NCBI GenBank assembly: GCA_016207465.1
Contig: JACQPP010000069.1
Span: 1 to 14,151, forward strand
DNA length: 14,151 nucleotides
Source of the DNA: Methanobacteriota archaeon
GTDB lineage: Archaea; Halobacteriota; Syntropharchaeia; JACQPP01
Reading direction: 5' to 3'
Positions 11,582 through 14,151 of the stretch are shown piece by piece (positions within the stretch are counted from its first letter, which is position 1; each line of letters starts with the position of its first letter). A program made the translations under genes and the position numbers. Below the pieces are notes generated by a model. That model did not search any database. It worked only from the letters and a program-made list of their open reading frames with translations, and was not told the origin of the DNA.

Positions 11582-11946
11582 TTCAGGAGCTCCTTCACCT
11601 GCTCGGCCGCCTTGCTCATGTTGACCAGCACCAGCCCCAGGCCCACAGTGGGGTTGGTCATGGCCACCAGCAGGGCTTTGGGGCCTGCGCCGGTGACGAT
11701 GAGTTTGGCATCCTTCCCCTCCACGATGACCCGCTCGGGGGTCCCCTTCCGCAGTTCGAGGATGGCGGTCTCGGCGGCGCCGTACATGGTCGCGGACATG
11801 GCGGCGAATGTCTCGGCGCGGATGTCCCCCAGGATGGCGCTGGACATGAGGAGGCCGTCCCGGGACACCACCGCGGAGGCCACCACGTCCCCGGTGCGCT
11901 CCAAGTCCCGGAGAAGCTTGTCAAGGGTCTCCCGGATGGTCGGCAT
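11578..11946 (-). CDS. Roadblock/LC7-domain protein
   Basis: A 122-residue single roadblock/LC7 (MglB-like) domain. Recognisable parts are the first helix, TLDKLLRDLERTGD; strands ASAVVSRDGLLMSSA; the long helix ETFAAMSATMYGAAETAI; and strands ERVIVEGKDAKLIVTGAG and ALLVAMTNPTVGLGLVLV. Such proteins form dimers that act as scaffolds or activators for Ras-like GTPases such as MglA, but no GTPase gene is in the window. Instead the next gene, overlapping by four bases, encodes a three-helix membrane protein. A TATA box at 11972-11978 and a GGAGG run 6-10 bases before the ATG precede the gene. The partner and signal are unknown. Confidence 0.88.
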   Translation of the reverse strand: MPTIRETLDKLLRDLERTGDVVASAVVSRDGLLMSSAILGDIRAETFAAMSATMYGAAETAILELRKGTPERVIVEGKDAKLIVTGAGPKALLVAMTNPTVGLGLVLVNMSKAAEQVKELLK

Positions 11947-11971
11947 GCCACCCTCCTACTTCCGGAGAGAA

Positions 11972-11978
11972 CTATAAG
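11972..11978 (-). promoter_or_regulatory. TATA promoter of the roadblock operon
   Basis: The minus strand reads CTTATAG, about 26 bases before the ATG at 11946. The predicted transcript start lies very close to the GGAGG run, so the leader is short. Confidence 0.45.
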
Positions 11979-11994
11979 AAGTTGTTGGTTTCGA

Positions 11995-12030
11995 CATACA
12001 TATGAAACCCGCATTTTTTGTATGAACCCG
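11995..12030. promoter_or_regulatory. Possible operator upstream of the roadblock promoter
   Basis: Two overlapping patterns are visible. An inverted repeat CATACA/TGTATG (11995-12000 and 12019-12024) has an 18-base spacer. A direct repeat TATGAAACCCG (12001-12011) and TATGAACCCG (12021-12030) is offset by 20 bases, about two helical turns. The region is AT-richer than its surroundings and lies just upstream of the roadblock TATA box, a place for an activator or repressor. Confidence 0.4.
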
Positions 12031-12035
12031 GCGCT

Positions 12036-13193
12036 TCAGAAGTCCACATCCTTCCCCTCATAGGCATACTGGAACAGTTTCGGGTATTCCTCGGGCTTCG
12101 GGGTGACGGGGTTGGTGAGGGTGCAGGGGTCGCTCTGGGCCTTCTCGGCCAGCGCCGCGAGGCTCCGGTCGAAGTCGTCCCGGGGGATGAACTCCTTCAG
12201 GGCGAGGGGGCTCTCCACCCGCTTCATGAGGCCGCGGAGGGCCGAGACGAGGTCCTCGGCGGTTTCCCCCACGCGGAGGTGGTAGGCGACCTCCCCGTAG
12301 AGGTCGGCCACGGGCTTCTTCCGGCGGTTGAACTGGATGACGTAGGGGTGGAGGAGCCCCACGCTGCGACCGTGGGTCACGTGGAGGGTGGCCCCCAGGC
12401 TGTGGCCGAGGGCATGGGCGAGGGCCACGTTGCTGGAGCCGATGGCGAGCCCCGCGATGGTGGCGGCGTTGTGCATGTGCTCCCGCGCCTCCAGGTCGTT
12501 CCCGTTGGCGGCGGCCTTCGGCAGCCAGCGCATCACCATCTCGGCGGAGCGGAGGGCGAGGCCGTCCACGAAGTCGCTCCGGAGGGTGGCCACGAAGGAC
12601 TCGATGGCGTGGGTGAGGGCGTCCAGCCCCGTGTCCACCGTCACCCGGGGGGGCATCTTCTGGGCCAGGGCGGCATCCAAAACCACGGTGTCGGCCACCA
12701 CCTCGGAGGAGGCGAAGGCCATCTTCCGCTGGGCCTGGGTGTCGGTGATGATGAATGCCCAGGTCACATCGGAGCCGGTGCCGCTGGTGGTGGGGATGGT
12801 GATGAGACGCGCCTTCTTCCGCAGCCCCGGCTTGGCCCCGGGGACCATGAGGTTCTTCCAGGTCCAGTCGGGCCGCTCGTAGAAGACCCACATGGCCTTG
12901 GCCGCATCCATGCTGGAGCCCCCGCCGAGGCCCACAATCCAGTCGGGCTCGAATTCGCGCATCTGGACCGCCCCCCGCTCCACCGTCTCCTTCGATGGAT
13001 TCGGCTCCACCTCCGCGAAGACCCGCACCTCCAGTCCCGCCTTCCCCAGCTTCTCCACCACCCGGTCCACGATGCCGAGTTGCTTCAGAATCGGGTCGGT
13101 GACCACGAAGGCCCGCTTCCCCTCCAGCCCCTCCAGGTACTTGATGGAGCCGCGACCGAAATAGATGGCACGAGGGGAGCGGAAACGCCACAT
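12036..13193 (-). CDS. Iron-containing (group III) alcohol dehydrogenase
   Basis: Predicted NAD(P)-dependent alcohol dehydrogenase of 385 residues. The N-terminal domain has the nucleotide-binding motif GLGGGSSMDAAKAM (88-101), preceded by the strand and helix ending PDWIV, and then IPTTSGTGSDVT (133-144). The metal site matches the family spacing exactly: Asp191 and His195 (DALTHAIESF), His260 (AHALGHSLGA) and His274 (VTHGRSVG). The substrate cannot be read from sequence; short alcohols, aldehydes and 1,3-diol types all occur in the family. The ATG at 13193 is used because the TATA-like AACCTTTTTC lies about 36 bases ahead and the family N-terminus (FRSPRAIYFGRGS) begins here. Upstream is an SDR epimerase in the same direction, but a promoter separates the two. 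Confidence 0.92.
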   Translation of the reverse strand: MWRFRSPRAIYFGRGSIKYLEGLEGKRAFVVTDPILKQLGIVDRVVEKLGKAGLEVRVFAEVEPNPSKETVERGAVQMREFEPDWIVGLGGGSSMDAAKAMWVFYERPDWTWKNLMVPGAKPGLRKKARLITIPTTSGTGSDVTWAFIITDTQAQRKMAFASSEVVADTVVLDAALAQKMPPRVTVDTGLDALTHAIESFVATLRSDFVDGLALRSAEMVMRWLPKAAANGNDLEAREHMHNAATIAGLAIGSSNVALAHALGHSLGATLHVTHGRSVGLLHPYVIQFNRRKKPVADLYGEVAYHLRVGETAEDLVSALRGLMKRVESPLALKEFIPRDDFDRSLAALAEKAQSDPCTLTNPVTPKPEEYPKLFQYAYEGKDVDF

Positions 13194-13201
13194 GATACCT
13201 G

Positions 13202-13238
13202 GCCTCGCTGAGGCTGGGCCGGAAGAAGGAAAAAGGTT
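13202..13238 (-). promoter_or_regulatory. Promoter and small inverted repeat of the alcohol dehydrogenase
   Basis: The minus strand carries AACCTTTTTC (13238-13229), which overlaps the epimerase stop codon. It is followed by GCCTC-AGC-GAGGC (13214-13202) just before the ATG at 13193. The hairpin again contains GCGAGG, the string found in the 3' arms of the leader repeats elsewhere, so this may be a degenerate member of the same architecture. Confidence 0.45.
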
Positions 13239-14151
13239 ACTCCGGGAACGCCGGGAGCCACCGCTCCCTCTGGTACCACTCCACGGTGTCCCGGATGCCG
13301 CCGGCCAGGTCCGGGTAGCGGGGCCTCCACCCCAGGGCCCGCAGGCGCGAGCCATCATAGACGTGGTCACCCAGCAGATAGTGGAGCCACCCCCGCTCCA
13401 GGCGGGGCCGCAATGCACCCACCAGGCCATGTTTCTCCACCAGCCTCCCCCAACGTGTCTTCAGCCTCCAGTTGATGTACCTCTCCGCGGGCCCCAGCCG
13501 AAGCCCGAACCTCGCCAGCCTGGGGTGGATGGGAATCTTCGTCCTCGCCATGAGATGAAAGGGAGCCATCAGGGTGTCCAGGAACTCCTCCATGGTGAGG
13601 GGGCTCTCGTCGGTCACGTTGAACGCCTCCCCCTCCGCGCTCTTGTGCCCAGCCACCGCGAGGGCGGCCCGGGCCACATCGGCCCCATGGATGTTGCACC
13701 CCCGCGGGCCCCCGCGGAAGCCAATCCCCCTCCGGGGCCCCCGGTCCCGCAGGATGGCGAAGGTCGCCAGGAACATGGCGTGCCCATAGCGGCTCCGCGG
13801 ACCGTAGACCAGGGTAGGCCGCAGGATGCGCACCGGCAGCCCCGCCTCCCGGTGGTGGCGCCGGGCCACATCCTCCCCCGCCCACTTCGACTGCTCGTAG
13901 AGGTTCCCGGGCCGCGCGGGAAAATCCTCGGAGACCGGGCTCCCGCCGGTGTCCCCGTAGACCGAGGCGCTGCTCCAGTGGACCAGCGCCCGCAGACTGC
14001 CCCGACCATCCGCCACGGCCCGGCAGAGCCCCTCCACGCTCTCCACATTGGCCCGCCACAGCCGCTCCCGCGGGGCCGAGAGGTCGAAGAGCCCCGCAGT
14101 ATGAAAAATATAGTCACACCCCTCCACCGCCCTCCGGGCCACCCCCGACTC
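13237..14151 (-). CDS. NAD-dependent epimerase/dehydratase (extended SDR), N-terminus outside the window
   Basis: An extended short-chain dehydrogenase/reductase running off the right edge; 304 codons plus stop are visible and the N-terminal GxxGxxG nucleotide-binding motif is missing with the edge. Visible features are GCDYIFHTAG (the strand after the cofactor site), VHWSSASVYGD with the catalytic Ser/Thr region, and YEQSKWAGE, which supplies the catalytic Tyr and Lys. LPVRILRPTLVYGP is the typical following strand and YG-P loop, and NVTDESPLTMEEFLD lies in the substrate domain. Substrates could be nucleotide sugars or a sterol-like or dihydroflavonol-type compound; the FHTAG and long C-terminal domain slightly favour the 3-beta-HSD-like branch. 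The apparent GTG at 14142 is not the start, since the frame continues to the edge. Confidence 0.85.
   Translation of the reverse strand, partial: ESGVARRAVEGCDYIFHTAGLFDLSAPRERLWRANVESVEGLCRAVADGRGSLRALVHWSSASVYGDTGGSPVSEDFPARPGNLYEQSKWAGEDVARRHHREAGLPVRILRPTLVYGPRSRYGHAMFLATFAILRDRGPRRGIGFRGGPRGCNIHGADVARAALAVAGHKSAEGEAFNVTDESPLTMEEFLDTLMAPFHLMARTKIPIHPRLARFGLRLGPAERYINWRLKTRWGRLVEKHGLVGALRPRLERGWLHYLLGDHVYDGSRLRALGWRPRYPDLAGGIRDTVEWYQRERWLPAFPE

Overview
The window is a dense stretch of archaeal chromosome with high G+C. The archaeal assignment rests on a PCNA sliding clamp, a type II methionine aminopeptidase, a RIO1 kinase beside a Dim2-like KH protein, the Fe-S primase large subunit PriL, ribosomal protein eL40, a family-4 uracil-DNA glycosylase, and TATA boxes about 25 bases upstream of many start codons. 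The gene set is euryarchaeal in style. A Thermoplasmatota-like lineage is my guess, and nothing here proves it.

Layout. 1-1857 (minus strand): an edge-truncated zinc-ribbon membrane protein, then an alpha/beta hydrolase directly downstream of PCNA. 1946-3954 (plus): two overlapping M24-fold peptidases, a Xaa-Pro dipeptidase-like protein and Map. 3968-6296 (minus): an orphan YgiT-type zinc-finger protein and a RIO1-Dim2-UDG block. 6377-9974 (plus): PriL, a doubtful tiny ORF, a zinc-ribbon/AbrB regulator, LL-diaminopimelate aminotransferase, eL40, a PaaI thioesterase and a small winged-helix protein. 9997-11946: a two-helix membrane protein, an unlisted 28-residue very basic peptide on the minus strand, and three related three-helix membrane proteins, one of which is translationally coupled to a roadblock/LC7 protein. 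12036-14151 (minus): a group III iron alcohol dehydrogenase and an edge-truncated SDR epimerase. No tRNA, rRNA, CRISPR array or insertion sequence was seen, and no gene-free gap reaches 300 bases.

Three observations stand out. First, several genes share one 5' design: an AACCTTTAT-type promoter followed by an inverted repeat whose arms differ between loci yet stay perfectly complementary, with a GA...GA pair flanking an inner stem. The same design appears in the opposite orientation at gene ends. Second, three paralogous membrane proteins carry the motif E-L-x-K-A-R-L-F-L-x-[YF]-x-R at nearly the same position and lie beside a roadblock protein. Third, a 28-codon gene for a Lys/Arg-rich peptide has its own strong TATA box and looks like a tiny ribosome-associated protein.
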